Shown: piece after piece, positions 9,190 to 17,468 of the stretch
Layout of the letters: every line of letters begins with the position of its first letter
How positions within the stretch are numbered: position 1 is the first letter of the stretch
DNA from: Clostridium sp. Marseille-P299
GTDB lineage: Bacteria > Bacillota > Clostridia > Lachnospirales > Lachnospiraceae
Direction: 5' to 3'
Length of the DNA stretch: 64,000 nucleotides
Assembly: GCF_900078195.1 (NCBI RefSeq)
Contig: NZ_FJVE01000006.1
Span: 924,143 to 988,142 of the forward strand
Notes under the pieces: model-generated
What the model was told of the DNA's origin: nothing
Database searches by the model: none
Seen by the model: the letters and a program-made list of their open reading frames with translations, nothing else
Position numbers and translations under genes: made by a program

Positions 9190-9315
9190 AACTGCTACGA
9201 CTTTAATAGCTCTCCTTCTTGTGCCACTCTTATCCCATATCGGTGGTACTCATATCTTATAATCATAATACGCAAAATAGGCTTTCGTTTTACGAAGGCT
9301 TATTTTGTTTTTTAA
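9187..9315 (+). CDS. Small ORF, 42 codons, possible leader peptide
   Basis: It begins ATGAACTGCTAC behind a strong GGGAGG RBS. The peptide starts MNCYDFNSSPSCATL, has YRWYSY in the middle, then a run of Ile (LIIII) and a basic end. I do not recognise the family. Its last codons form the descending arm of the terminator at 9273-9313, and its TAA (9313-9315) overlaps the T-run, so ribosome position could affect that hairpin. Two Cys and a Tyr/Trp cluster are the only distinctive residues. Codon choice alone does not prove it is translated. Confidence 0.4.
   Translation: MNCYDFNSSPSCATLIPYRWYSYLIIIIRKIGFRFTKAYFVF
9273..9313 (+). terminator. Rho-independent terminator or attenuator
   Basis: Arms 9273-9287 and 9293-9307 pair over 15 bp (two G-U wobbles) around a 5-nt loop, followed by T6 (9308-9313). 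It overlaps the end of the small ORF and lies 165 bp upstream of the next gene. Confidence 0.8.
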
Positions 9316-9478
9316 TATAAAATAACAGGTTATTTTACATTAATTTTAGAAATAATTTCTTTTATTAGATGTTGATATGTGCTAAACTATTAGCAGACTT
9401 TAAAAGTTCTTTATGTTAATTGAGTATAGATTTTTATGAGGAAGGTATAATTATCCTAAAACGAAATGAGGGCAATCT

Positions 9479-10195
9479 ATGAAAGAAACACGCTTAGACG
9501 ACAGTGCTAGTATATATGAACGTCGAAACCCAAAAACAGAAAGACAAAAGCTTAGTGAAATGAATGGCAAAGAAAAATGGCAATATTACAAGGATTATTA
9601 TTTAAAAAAGACTATCATGTCGACCATTTTAATTGCATTCGTAGCTTATTTCTTATACACCGTTTTATCTCCAAAACCAGAAACAGTTTTACATGTTGCC
9701 TGTGCTAATTATCAATTTTCAGAGGAGCAAATAGAACAACTGGAACAAGGCTTTGGTGAATACCTTGGAATTAACACCGACAAACAAGACATACTCTTTG
9801 ACCCAACTTATATTCTTAGTGATTTTGATTACACAAGTACCGAAAAACTTTCTATTTTAGCCTTTGCGGGAGAATTAGATGTTCTTATAGTACCAGAATC
9901 CAAATTTAAAGAGTATGCATTTAGTGGTTCACTTTGGTCATTATCTGATCAATTACCTACTGATTTATACAGTGCATTATCTGATAAATTTTATCTTTCA
10001 CAGCTTCGTCAGGATGAGGAATCTATGGAAGAGGCCACTGGACCATCTTATGTATTTGGAATCTACTTAGATGACACTGAACTCTTTAAAGGTTATTCTA
10101 AAGAAGATCCACCTGTACTAGGAATTGTTTTATCCAGTTCACATAATGAGAACGCCGTCGAATTTATTCGTTATTTATTCAATATAAATCCATAA
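9479..10195 (+). CDS. Membrane-anchored protein of unknown function
   Basis: 238 residues, not recognised. A charged cytoplasmic N-terminus (about 1-43, with NGKEKWQYYKDYYLKK) leads into one membrane helix at about 44-63. The remaining 175 residues are predicted outside the cell. The exported part has an alternating strand/helix look (ETVLHVACANYQFSEEQIEQ; ELDVLIVPESKFKEYA; GIYLDDTELFKGY) recalling one lobe of a periplasmic-binding-like fold, but this is a guess. A GAGGGC RBS precedes the ATG. The 365-bp gap upstream (9114-9478) holds the right terminator arm, the small ORF and its terminator. Its own terminator is split by the second IS element. Confidence 0.8.
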   Translation: MKETRLDDSASIYERRNPKTERQKLSEMNGKEKWQYYKDYYLKKTIMSTILIAFVAYFLYTVLSPKPETVLHVACANYQFSEEQIEQLEQGFGEYLGINTDKQDILFDPTYILSDFDYTSTEKLSILAFAGELDVLIVPESKFKEYAFSGSLWSLSDQLPTDLYSALSDKFYLSQLRQDEESMEEATGPSYVFGIYLDDTELFKGYSKEDPPVLGIVLSSSHNENAVEFIRYLFNINP

Positions 10196-10261
10196 AAAAC
10201 AAGAGGCATTTGATATGCTCCCTGTCAAGTAGACAGGCCAAATATCTAAAGTAATGCTCAT

Positions 10262-10297
10262 AAATCAGTCATACGATTTTCGTATGGCTGATTTTTT
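10262..10297 (+). terminator. Terminator-like hairpin at the orfB end of the second IS
   Basis: AAATCAG-T-CATACG (from 10262) pairs with CGTATG-G-CTGATTT (to 10294), and T6 follows on the plus strand. It would stop transcription entering the element antisense to the transposase, and may also serve as the weak minus-strand end of orfB. Confidence 0.65.
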
Positions 10298-11261
10298 ATG
10301 CGCACCACTTTGATTTATATTTCTCAATTCTTTTATTCTTTGCAATCGGATATGTTGTTGGAGTTGCGGAAGCTAACGCTTCAGCCCTTACCTCAGCAGG
10401 TGTTTTACAATCATATCTGCTTTGAGGTCGCTCATCTCGATAGAATCGGATATAATCTTTGATTGCATGACGTAATGATAACTCATCTGTTATCTCGTAC
10501 ATTTGATACATTTCTGATTTAATGATTCCCCAAAAACCTTCCGTTGGTCCATTATCAATACAATGGCCAACTCTGGACATTGATTGAATCATTTCGCTAT
10601 CTTGAAGTTTTCTCTGGAACACCTTATTTGTATACTGAAAGCCTCGGTCGCTATGAAAAATAGGCTTTGCAGTTGAATTAGCATCAATTGCTTTATCAAA
10701 GGTTTTGAATACCAGTTGATTGTTGTTTCTGCCGCTTATAACAAATGCAACAGGATAACGATCATAGAGATCTATGATCGCACTAAGATATAGTTTCTTA
10801 TTGGTTTCAGGAATCTTAAACTCCGTTACATCAGTAGCCCACTTTTGATTAGGCTCTGTTGCATAAAAGTCTCTTGCTAACTTATTTTCTGCTGTTTCTT
10901 CTGGCTTGGAAGAATTGTATTTTTTCTTCTTTTTACGAATAACAGAATGGATTCCAAGTTTTTTCATAATACGATGAATTTGTTTCCTTGAATAATGAGT
11001 ATGATTGAAATGATTGATCCAATCCGTCATTCTTCGGTACCCTAAGATATGAGAAAATCTTTCATCATACTCTTTGATTAATTCTGCGATTTCGATATTA
11101 GTTTTTTCTTGTTCTGGTACAATTCTATGTTTCCATTTGTAGAACGCAGCTCTGGCGATTCCAAGCTGTGCACACATCCAGTTGACACTCCAACCCTTGT
11201 TCGTATGGAAGTATTCAATAACAAGATACTTTGATTCATGGCGTTGCTTTCCGAGTCTCAC
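10296..11261 (-). CDS. IS3-family transposase OrfB (DDE catalytic domain)
   Basis: 321 residues from a GTG codon overlapping the orfA stop. HTH_21-like region at about 70-100 (ILGYRRMTDWINH). Catalytic residues: Asp144 (WATDVTEF), Asp205 (HSDRGFQYT) and Glu241 (NGPTEGFWG), with the 35-residue second-Asp to Glu spacing of the family. It lies in the minus-1 frame relative to orfA; a canonical A AAA AAA slippery heptamer at 11282-11288, in the right phase, would fuse the two proteins as ...KKSERIRRDVRLGK. Catalytic residues are all present. Confidence 0.93.
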   Translation of the reverse strand: MRLGKQRHESKYLVIEYFHTNKGWSVNWMCAQLGIARAAFYKWKHRIVPEQEKTNIEIAELIKEYDERFSHILGYRRMTDWINHFNHTHYSRKQIHRIMKKLGIHSVIRKKKKKYNSSKPEETAENKLARDFYATEPNQKWATDVTEFKIPETNKKLYLSAIIDLYDRYPVAFVISGRNNNQLVFKTFDKAIDANSTAKPIFHSDRGFQYTNKVFQRKLQDSEMIQSMSRVGHCIDNGPTEGFWGIIKSEMYQMYEITDELSLRHAIKDYIRFYRDERPQSRYDCKTPAEVRAEALASATPTTYPIAKNKRIEKYKSKWCA

Positions 11262-11956
11262 ATCCCTTCGAATTCTTTCACTTTTTTTAACAGTTCTACC
11301 ACCATATCTTTTTCTTCAAGCTGACGCTTTAGCCGAAGATTCTCTCTTCGTAATCGTTCTAATTCATCAACTTCATCATCTGTCTTATGTCGACCACGTT
11401 TGTCAGTAAGACCTTCTTCACCTGTGGCATCATATTTTTTCACCCAGGAATACACCTGACTGTAAGAAACATCGTAAAGTGCTGCTGTGTCCTTATAATC
11501 ACGATTGTGTTCAATGCAGTATGTAACGATTTCTTTGCGTTCCTGAATAGTTGTTTTTCGCCTTGCCTCTGCCATATAGACCTCCCGTTTCGGATCGTAA
11601 TCCTTAAGTTCTCTATTGGCATTATACTTCATAATCCACTGTTTTAGTGTCGAATCAGACAAAATATTATATTTAGCTGCAAGTTCTTCTAAAGATCCTT
11701 CTCCACGCAGATATCGTTCGACCATTTCAGTTTTAAACTCTTTTGTATAAGCTTTATTCCCTATTGGATTTTGAAACACCTCAATACCTGAATAGTTATA
11801 AAAATGTAACCATTTATGAACAGAACAATTCCTTTTCTTTTCGTTAAAAGGAATATCATATTTTGCACAAATTTCTCGCATTGATAAATTTCCAGATAAA
11901 TAATCTTCACAAGCACTCGCTTTAGTTTCAGGGGAGTATTTAGCTTTTCTGGACAT
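11258..11956 (-). CDS. IS3-family transposase OrfA (DNA-binding subunit)
   Basis: 232 residues with three helix-turn-helix-like blocks: ASACEDYLSGNLSMREICAK near the start, MVERYLRGEGSLEELAAKYN at about 75-95, and YCIEHNRDYKDTAALYDVSY at about 145-165. A leucine-zipper-like C-terminus follows (ELERLRRENLRLKRQLEEK). The longer, three-HTH layout differs from the first element. The AGGAGG RBS sits in the hairpin at 11962-12011. Confidence 0.9.
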   Translation of the reverse strand: MSRKAKYSPETKASACEDYLSGNLSMREICAKYDIPFNEKKRNCSVHKWLHFYNYSGIEVFQNPIGNKAYTKEFKTEMVERYLRGEGSLEELAAKYNILSDSTLKQWIMKYNANRELKDYDPKREVYMAEARRKTTIQERKEIVTYCIEHNRDYKDTAALYDVSYSQVYSWVKKYDATGEEGLTDKRGRHKTDDEVDELERLRRENLRLKRQLEEKDMVVELLKKVKEFEGM

Positions 11957-11961
11957 GAAAA

Positions 11962-12011
11962 ATCCTCCTTAAGTAGATTTTGGTTATTTACCTTGTCTAC
12001 TTAAGGAGGAT
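11962..12011 (-). promoter_or_regulatory. IS-end hairpin sequestering the transposase RBS (16-bp perfect stem)
   Basis: Arms 11962-11977 (ATCCTCCTTAAGTAGA) and 11996-12011 are perfect complements around an 18-nt loop. The inner arm holds the AGGAGG RBS of orfA and is followed, on the minus strand, by T-run then ATG. The outer arm is part of the terminal repeat. The design matches the first IS although the sequence is different. Confidence 0.8.
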
Positions 12012-12187
12012 CATATCAATTCGTAATGCGAAGGCCTCTTGTTTTTTATTTCTCAGGTATTATTTATTGTTTATTTTAAAACTTATTTTACAATTTACTT
12101 AGCAGTTTAATCTCTACATTTTTGCAACTTAATTTCTGATTATGACACAGTTATATGCAAATTATTTTATATAGCTTATTATAAAGC

Positions 12188-13270
12188 TTATTTTGCTGTT
12201 ATATAGCCAAGTGCTTTTAATAATTCTGCGGTAAGAACAGCTCCGCCAGCTGCGCCACGCTTTGTGTTATGAGATAAGCCAACGAATTTATAGTCATAAA
12301 CAGTATCTTCTCTTAGTCTACCAAGTGAAATACCCATTCCATTTTCATAATCACGATCTAAGTTTGTTTGAGGACGATTCTCTTCTTCATGATAATTTAA
12401 GAACTTCTTTGGTGCACTAGGTAATTCTAAGTCTTGAGGTAAACCTTTGTATTCATCCCATGCTTTAATAATTTGTTCTTTTGTTGGTTTCTTATCAAAG
12501 CTAACAAATACAGCTGCTGTATGTCCGTCTGAAACTGGTACACGAATACACTGTGTTGTAATAAGAGGTGCATTTGCTTTTACAATTTCACCATTCTCAA
12601 CTTTACCCCAAATACGAAGTGGTTCTTGTTCACTCTTTTCTTCTTCTCCACCGATAAAAGGTATTACATTATCTATCATTTCAGGCCAATCTTTAAAAGT
12701 TTTACCTGCACCTGAGATTGCTTGATATGTGGTTACTACTACTACCTTTGGTCCATATTCTTTTAATGCATGTAATGCTGGTGTATAACTTTGGATAGAG
12801 CAGTTAGGTTTTACAGCAATAAATCCTCTTTTTGTGCCTAGGCGATCTTTTTGGCTCTTAATTACTTCAAAATGTTCTGGGTTAATCTCTGGGATAACCA
12901 TTGGTACATCTTTTGTCCAACGATGAGCACTATTGTTAGATACAACTGGAGTTTCTGCTTTTGCATATGCCTCTTCGAGTGCTTTAATTTCATCTTTAGT
13001 CATATCAACTGCACTAAATACAAAATCTACTTCGCTAGAAACTGCCTCAACTTCATTCACATTTTTAACTACGATATGTTTTACTGCTTCTGGCATTGGA
13101 GTAGTCATCTTCCAATGATCACTTACTGCTTCTTCATAAGTTTTTCCTGCACTTCTAGGACTTGCCGCTAATGCAGTTACTTCAAACCATGGATGATTTT
13201 CTAATAATGCGATAAATCGTTGACCAACCATACCAGTTGCACCTAAAATACCAACTTTTAATTTACTCAT
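12188..13270 (-). CDS. asd: Aspartate-semialdehyde dehydrogenase
   Basis: Reduces aspartyl phosphate to aspartate semialdehyde with NADPH, at the branch to lysine, diaminopimelate, threonine and methionine. About 360 residues, the longer archaeal/fungal-like form. NADP fold GILGATGMVGQRF at the N-terminus; catalytic Cys in KPNCSIQSY (about residue 150-155); GAGKTF loop; and the C-terminal helix GAVLTAELLKAL. The frame extends upstream through ATG at 13282 and TTG at 13291, but MSKLKVGILG matches the family start best, so 13270 is chosen. It stands alone between an IS element and a long gap (13271-13555) in which I see no further gene. Confidence 0.92.
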   Translation of the reverse strand: MSKLKVGILGATGMVGQRFIALLENHPWFEVTALAASPRSAGKTYEEAVSDHWKMTTPMPEAVKHIVVKNVNEVEAVSSEVDFVFSAVDMTKDEIKALEEAYAKAETPVVSNNSAHRWTKDVPMVIPEINPEHFEVIKSQKDRLGTKRGFIAVKPNCSIQSYTPALHALKEYGPKVVVVTTYQAISGAGKTFKDWPEMIDNVIPFIGGEEEKSEQEPLRIWGKVENGEIVKANAPLITTQCIRVPVSDGHTAAVFVSFDKKPTKEQIIKAWDEYKGLPQDLELPSAPKKFLNYHEEENRPQTNLDRDYENGMGISLGRLREDTVYDYKFVGLSHNTKRGAAGGAVLTAELLKALGYITAK

Positions 13271-13515
13271 ATCTTTACCCATACCTTTCAATAATTTTGA
13301 TCGATTGATATCTGCGTATAAGTTTGAATATGTTTCTTCTCACTTTTTACCTAGTATCATCTTACTCATATCTTTTTCTTATGTATACATATTTTAGCAT
13401 CATAACACTCATTATTTTTTGTACTTGTATTGCGTACATTTGTCTTTCTGTTAAGTATACTATGCCTTTTTTACAAAAAAATCAACTCTTTTTTACTTTA
13501 ATTCGATAATTTGTT

Positions 13516-13549
13516 AAAAATGACGAAGACATATGCCTTCGCCATTTTT
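13516..13549 (-). terminator. Rho-independent terminator of the dus operon
   Basis: AAAAATG-A-CGAAG (13516-13528) pairs with CTTCG-C-CATTTTT (13537-13549) around an 8-nt loop. It lies just past the stop at 13556 and ends in T-run on the minus strand. Confidence 0.8.
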
Positions 13550-13555
13550 CCTTTG

Positions 13556-13996
13556 TTACTTTTTATTTTTTCCTAAGAAGTACATTTTACCTTTGCCGTC
13601 ACTTCGTTTTGCTTTTTCTCCAACTTCATATTCATCAAATACTCCACTAAAATTCTTAGAGAGTTGCACTGCACAATCTTTGCAATACCTTCCGGAACGG
13701 ATTTCTGCATGGCACATCTCACAATGAATAAAAATATTCGATGACTCTGGTATTTCTAGTCGGCCTTCCCGCAAATACTGTTCAATGTAATGGATTTCAA
13801 CCCCAGTAGCCTCAGTTAATTCTAGCATAGTCGCTGTCCCATTCTCATAAATATAAGTTCTTACTTTTTCAAAGTCCGCAGCATCATATTCTTTACAAAT
13901 TTCACAGTAACGATGCCCAAATCCTGAGTAAGTAAACATGCGTCTACATCTTGCGCATACTTGTGTTTCTCCATTTTGTTTGTATCTATTAGTCAA
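13556..13996 (-). CDS. Small zinc-ribbon / HTH protein, YvyF (flagellar operon protein)-like
   Basis: 146 residues. Three blocks are visible: a zinc ribbon (CARC at 14-17 and CEIC at 32-35); a MerR-like helix-turn-helix (LTEATGVEIHYIEQYLREGRL, about 60-80); and a second four-Cys site (CEMC and CKDC, about 92-108). The arrangement resembles the TIGR03826/YvyF group of Firmicutes, of unclear role. No flagellar genes are near; here it follows dusB. The frame starts at TTG (13994-13996) behind a good AGGAGG RBS, and no suitable ATG exists. Confidence 0.75.
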   Translation of the reverse strand: MTNRYKQNGETQVCARCRRMFTYSGFGHRYCEICKEYDAADFEKVRTYIYENGTATMLELTEATGVEIHYIEQYLREGRLEIPESSNIFIHCEMCHAEIRSGRYCKDCAVQLSKNFSGVFDEYEVGEKAKRSDGKGKMYFLGKNKK

Positions 13997-14070
13997 TCGA
14001 TGTGCTCCTCCTTTCCTTTTCAGAAAAAGTTAGGCGCTAAAACACCTAAACGCGCATTTTTAACCTTTAA

Positions 14071-15042
14071 TTATTTTAAATACTCCCTATACTCTTGCAT
14101 AAGCTCCTCTAAGCCCTGTCTATCTTCAATCTCATTTACCCTATTGCGTAATTTTGCAGACTTTGGATAACCAGTTGTATACCATGCAACATGCTTTCGC
14201 ATCTCCCTCATTGCCGTAAATTCACCCTTAAATTGAATCTGTAAATCAGCATGTCGCAGAATCATTGAAATAACCTCATCAACACTTGGTTTTTCCATTA
14301 GTGTTCCACTCTTTAAATACTCTTTTACTTGCATAAACAACCAAGGATTTCCTCGAACACCTCTTGCCATCATAATAGCGTCACATTTCGTTTCCTCTAT
14401 CAAACGTTTTGCATCTTGTGGTGTAAAGACATCTCCATTCCCGATTACGGGAATTGTTAATGCTTCCTTTACTTTACGAACAATCTCCCAATCTGCTTGT
14501 CCGCTATAATACTGCTCTCTCGTTCTACCATGTACTGCAACTGCTGCTGCACCACTTTCTTCCGCGATTTTAGCAACTTCAACTGCATTTATAGTGCTAT
14601 CGTTAAATCCCTTACGAATCTTAACTGTTACAGGTTTTTGAATCGCTTTTGATACAGCAGAAACAATTTCACCAATTCTCTTAGGATTCTTCATTAACGC
14701 AGAACCCTCACCATTATTTACAACCTTAGGAACAGGACAGCCCATATTAATATCAAGGATATCAAAATTTCTATCCTCGATTCTTTTAGCCATTTCGCTC
14801 ATGATATAAGGATCTTCACCAAATAACTGTAAAGAGACTGGGCGCTCAACTTCCTCTACCATAAGTAGAGCTTCTGTGTTTTTATTATTATACATGATGC
14901 CTTTTGCACTTACCATCTCTGTATAAATTAAATCTGCTCCGCATTCTTTACAAAGAAGACGAAATGGCAAGTCTGTGACTCCAGCCATAGGTCCAAGTAC
15001 CAAATTCCCCTCCATTGTTATATTACCAATGGTAAAACTCAT
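14071..15042 (-). CDS. dusB: tRNA-dihydrouridine synthase, DusB type
   Basis: Flavoenzyme reducing uridines of the tRNA D-loop to dihydrouridine. FMN-binding TIM barrel with GPMAGVTDLPFR near the N-terminus, catalytic Cys in NMGCPVPKV, VKIRKGF, AVHGRTREQYYSG and GNGDVFTPQDA; short C-terminal helical domain. 323 residues. An upstream ATG (15054) is in frame, but that codon overlaps the GGAGG RBS of ATGAGT at 15042, which is taken as the start. Probably co-transcribed with coaX and the DUF6145-like gene upstream. Confidence 0.93.
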   Translation of the reverse strand: MSFTIGNITMEGNLVLGPMAGVTDLPFRLLCKECGADLIYTEMVSAKGIMYNNKNTEALLMVEEVERPVSLQLFGEDPYIMSEMAKRIEDRNFDILDINMGCPVPKVVNNGEGSALMKNPKRIGEIVSAVSKAIQKPVTVKIRKGFNDSTINAVEVAKIAEESGAAAVAVHGRTREQYYSGQADWEIVRKVKEALTIPVIGNGDVFTPQDAKRLIEETKCDAIMMARGVRGNPWLFMQVKEYLKSGTLMEKPSVDEVISMILRHADLQIQFKGEFTAMREMRKHVAWYTTGYPKSAKLRNRVNEIEDRQGLEELMQEYREYLK

Positions 15043-15138
15043 ATTAACCTCCATGAATCAATTCAACTCATAAAATGAATCTCACTTTACTATGAATTGA
15101 TGAAACCTACGTAGATAAAAATGCTTTTTCTAACACTT

Positions 15139-15912
15139 TTATTTACCTTTACACTTTAAGTATATTAATCGCAATCCTTTCATCGTTAAATCAGGATCAT
15201 AAACATCAATGAGTGGTGTTGCATCCGCAATGATCTTACCAAGCCCACCAGTTGCAATTACCTTCATCTGGGAAAGTTTCGCTTCTTCTTTCACTCGTTT
15301 GATAATGTACTCTGTTTGTCCGATACAACCAAATACAAGTCCCGCTTGCATACTAGTTATCGTATCTTTTGCTAAGATGGAATCAGGCATTTCTATTTCA
15401 ACTTCAGGCAACTTCGCGGTGTCTCTCCAGAGCGCATTTGCACTAATTCGAATTCCTGGAGATGTAATTCCAGCTGCAAAAGATGCATCTTCTAAAATTA
15501 AATCATAGGTAGTTGCAGTTCCAAAATCAATCACTAAAATAGGTCCACCATACAATTCATATCCTGCAACTGCATCAACAATACGGTCAGCACCGATTTC
15601 TTTTGGATTTGCAGTAACAATTTTAATTCCTGTCTTAGTTCCTATCCCTACGATAATTGGTTTCTTATCTAAATACTTCTTAATTCCATTCGTAAATGAA
15701 TACATAATCCCTGGAACTACGGATGCTATAATAACATCATCGATTTGGTTTTTGTTTATATTTTTGGAATTTAACAAATCACATATTAATAATCCATATT
15801 CATCGGAAGTATGACTGATTGTAGTTGTAATACGAAAATTAGCAGTCAATGTCTCACCTTCAAATAAGCCTAATGTTATGTTTGTATTCCCTATATCTAT
15901 TACTAATAACAT
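15139..15912 (-). CDS. coaX: Type III pantothenate kinase
   Basis: Phosphorylates pantothenate, the first step of coenzyme A synthesis. 257 residues of the ASKHA fold: phosphate-1 motif [12 protein letters not shown] at the N-terminus, GADRIVDAV (pantothenate site) at about 100, phosphate-2 DFGTATTYD at about 125, [16 protein letters not shown] at about 150 and GLGKI near the end. Length and motif order are standard for CoaX. RBS GAGAGGTGAC overlaps closely with the ATG. Confidence 0.95.
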   Translation of the reverse strand: MLLVIDIGNTNITLGLFEGETLTANFRITTTISHTSDEYGLLICDLLNSKNINKNQIDDVIIASVVPGIMYSFTNGIKKYLDKKPIIVGIGTKTGIKIVTANPKEIGADRIVDAVAGYELYGGPILVIDFGTATTYDLILEDASFAAGITSPGIRISANALWRDTAKLPEVEIEMPDSILAKDTITSMQAGLVFGCIGQTEYIIKRVKEEAKLSQMKVIATGGLGKIIADATPLIDVYDPDLTMKGLRLIYLKCKGK

Positions 15913-15948
15913 ATTGTCACCTCTCTCATTCTGGATGATTTTAACTAA

Positions 15949-16299
15949 CTACTCATCAGAAAGTAAATCCGCAATTTCTTCATGCAAAAAGAATACTTTA
16001 TAATAAACTTCTAGGGTTTCAAATAATTCTTTTTTCTCTTCCTGTAATTGCTTCATTTTTAAAACACTTCCGATTTCATCAAATAAATAGTCTCCTTCTT
16101 CACTGGAAACTTTAAAAATCAAATGTCCATCTTCCTCAAATTCAAGAGTTACTATCCCTCCAACATCCTCTGTATATAACACACACATTATTTTTAGCTC
16201 ATCTTTTATTGTTTGTGGCAATCCATCAAAATTCTCATTTAAATAATATTTTTGTTCGTATGAATTGCATCCACAAAGGACGACATTTTCCTGGTACAT
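15949..16299 (-). CDS. Small conserved Lachnospiraceae protein (DUF6145-like)
   Basis: 116 residues, acidic and soluble. It opens MYQENVVLCGCNSYEQKYYL and contains LPQTIKDELKIMCVLYTEDV, a pattern I associate with an uncharacterised Lachnospiraceae family (I believe DUF6145). The CGC motif and later Cys are the only potential metal ligands. It lies 36 bp upstream of coaX in the same direction, with an AGGAGG RBS, so it probably heads that operon. Function unknown. Confidence 0.75.
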   Translation of the reverse strand: MYQENVVLCGCNSYEQKYYLNENFDGLPQTIKDELKIMCVLYTEDVGGIVTLEFEEDGHLIFKVSSEEGDYLFDEIGSVLKMKQLQEEKKELFETLEVYYKVFFLHEEIADLLSDE

Positions 16300-16394
16300 C
16301 GTATTCCTCCTAAATTTAATTGAAATCGTAATTTAATAACATAACAAAGCATTCTAGCTTTTATTTCATAGTATGAATTTTCCTAAAAGTAAAA

Positions 16395-16419
16395 AGGGGC
16401 TGTTTTTTAAACCGCCCCT
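16395..16419 (-). terminator. Terminator of the LiaF-like gene
   Basis: AGGGGC (16395-16400) and GCCCCT (16414-16419), with inner TTT/AAA pairing; TTTTTA follows on the minus strand. Confidence 0.7.
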
Positions 16420-16446
16420 GACTTTTGCACTAAAATAGGTGCTATT

Positions 16447-17328
16447 CTATTTTACATCGATACCGCCTAAAACACAAGTTGCATTAATAAAAATTGTTGG
16501 TGTACTCTCATTTGCACCAAGTGGTGTTCTTGTTTTATCATCAACTCCACCTAAAATTGGTGTACAATCGATAGAAACACGAACATAATTTGGTACAAAT
16601 ATATCAATTCCACCTAAAATTGCCTTCGCATCAATCACAACATTTTCGTTGATAATTGCATTTCTTAAATCTAATTCAATTCCACCAAAGATTGTAGATA
16701 ATGCCGCACCACGAAACTCTTTATTATCAAATCTGATATCTTTTCCAGAAAAAACTGCTGTACACGCACAATATCCTGCTCCAGTATGGTAATTTTGATA
16801 GGATTTATTATTATTTCCCGTATTATAATTTCTATTTTGCGTATTGTTCTCGCTTGTAGTATTATTCTCATCATTGGAGTAAGTATACTCAAAGGAAGCA
16901 TTTGTTGAATCACCATTTGCATCATGATTACTCTTATATTCCTTATATTCACCAGATTGATTAAAATTATGACCATTCTGATGCTCAGTATAATGATTTT
17001 GGTATTCTGAAGGATCCTTCTTAAATAAGATACTAATTCCTGCAAGTACCAAGATAACAGCAAAAATCAATGGTCCAAACATTCTCCACGTAATTATATG
17101 CTGTGCTGACATCAATAATAAAACACCTATGCATAAACCAACTAAATAAGACATCTTTCCATGTTCATTACTAAATAAACCAATAAAACATGGAATAATA
17201 ATAAATAAAGTCCACCAACCATCAAAGAATATTGAAAATGTTATTAATCCAAAAGCTCGACTAGCGATGAACAATCCTAAAACAATTAATATAATTCCCC
17301 AAATAAATCCATTAGAATTTCGTTTCAT
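16447..17328 (-). CDS. LiaF-like membrane protein (DUF5668 N-terminus, LiaF-type C-terminus)
   Basis: 293 residues. Four membrane helices fill residues 8-105 (GFIWGIILIVLGLFIASRAF; WWTLFIIIPCFIGLF; MSYLVGLCIGVLLLM; FGPLIFAVILVLAGISIL). A long Asn/Tyr/Ser-rich disordered linker follows (about 110-185), then a right-handed beta-helix-like domain with repeated GG-turn strands (STIFGGIELDLRNA, KAILGGIDIFVPNYV, TPILGGVDDKT, TCVLGGIDVK). LiaF-family proteins inhibit envelope-stress two-component systems. No LiaRS pair is next to it here, so partner and signal are unknown. The linker is unusually long and Asn-rich. Confidence 0.85.
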   Translation of the reverse strand: MKRNSNGFIWGIILIVLGLFIASRAFGLITFSIFFDGWWTLFIIIPCFIGLFSNEHGKMSYLVGLCIGVLLLMSAQHIITWRMFGPLIFAVILVLAGISILFKKDPSEYQNHYTEHQNGHNFNQSGEYKEYKSNHDANGDSTNASFEYTYSNDENNTTSENNTQNRNYNTGNNNKSYQNYHTGAGYCACTAVFSGKDIRFDNKEFRGAALSTIFGGIELDLRNAIINENVVIDAKAILGGIDIFVPNYVRVSIDCTPILGGVDDKTRTPLGANESTPTIFINATCVLGGIDVK

Positions 17329-17468
17329 TATATCTCACTCCTTTTAATTCAATTTCTATTCTACATTCAATTACTAATTTTATAATAACCTCTACAACGT
17401 AGAATATCAAATTAAAGTTTGATTAGAGATATCTAATGAAATAAAAATGAATTAGGGTGTACATTTAA

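Larger units (their letters stand above)
10211..12018 (-). mobile_element. Second IS3-family insertion sequence, 1808 bp, apparently complete
   Basis: Ends TGATATG (10211-10217) and CATATCA (12012-12018) begin imperfect terminal repeats that also share AAGTAGACA about 18 bp inside. The flanking direct repeat is ATT (10208-10210 and 12019-12021). It carries orfA and orfB on the minus strand, both intact and clearly different in sequence from those of the first element, so the two are separate IS types. It lies in the ascending arm of a terminator hairpin. Confidence 0.92.
10196..12047 (+). terminator. Rho-independent terminator of the 9479 gene, split by a second IS
   Basis: The left arm AAAACAAGAGGC (10196-10207) starts right after the stop codon. 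The right arm GCCTCTTGTTTT (12034-12045) runs into T6 (12042-12047). Deleting 10211-12018 plus one ATT copy restores a stem extending through TTCG/CGAA with one mismatch and a 5-nt loop. Confidence 0.8.

Noticed and set aside
10211..12018. Composite transposon formed by the two IS elements
   Set aside because: The elements are of different type with different ends and each has its own target duplication, so they cannot move the 9.1-10.2 kb segment together.
12851..13171. Plus-strand ORF opposite asd, and many similar antisense ORFs
   Set aside because: No RBS, composition mirrors the minus-strand gene.
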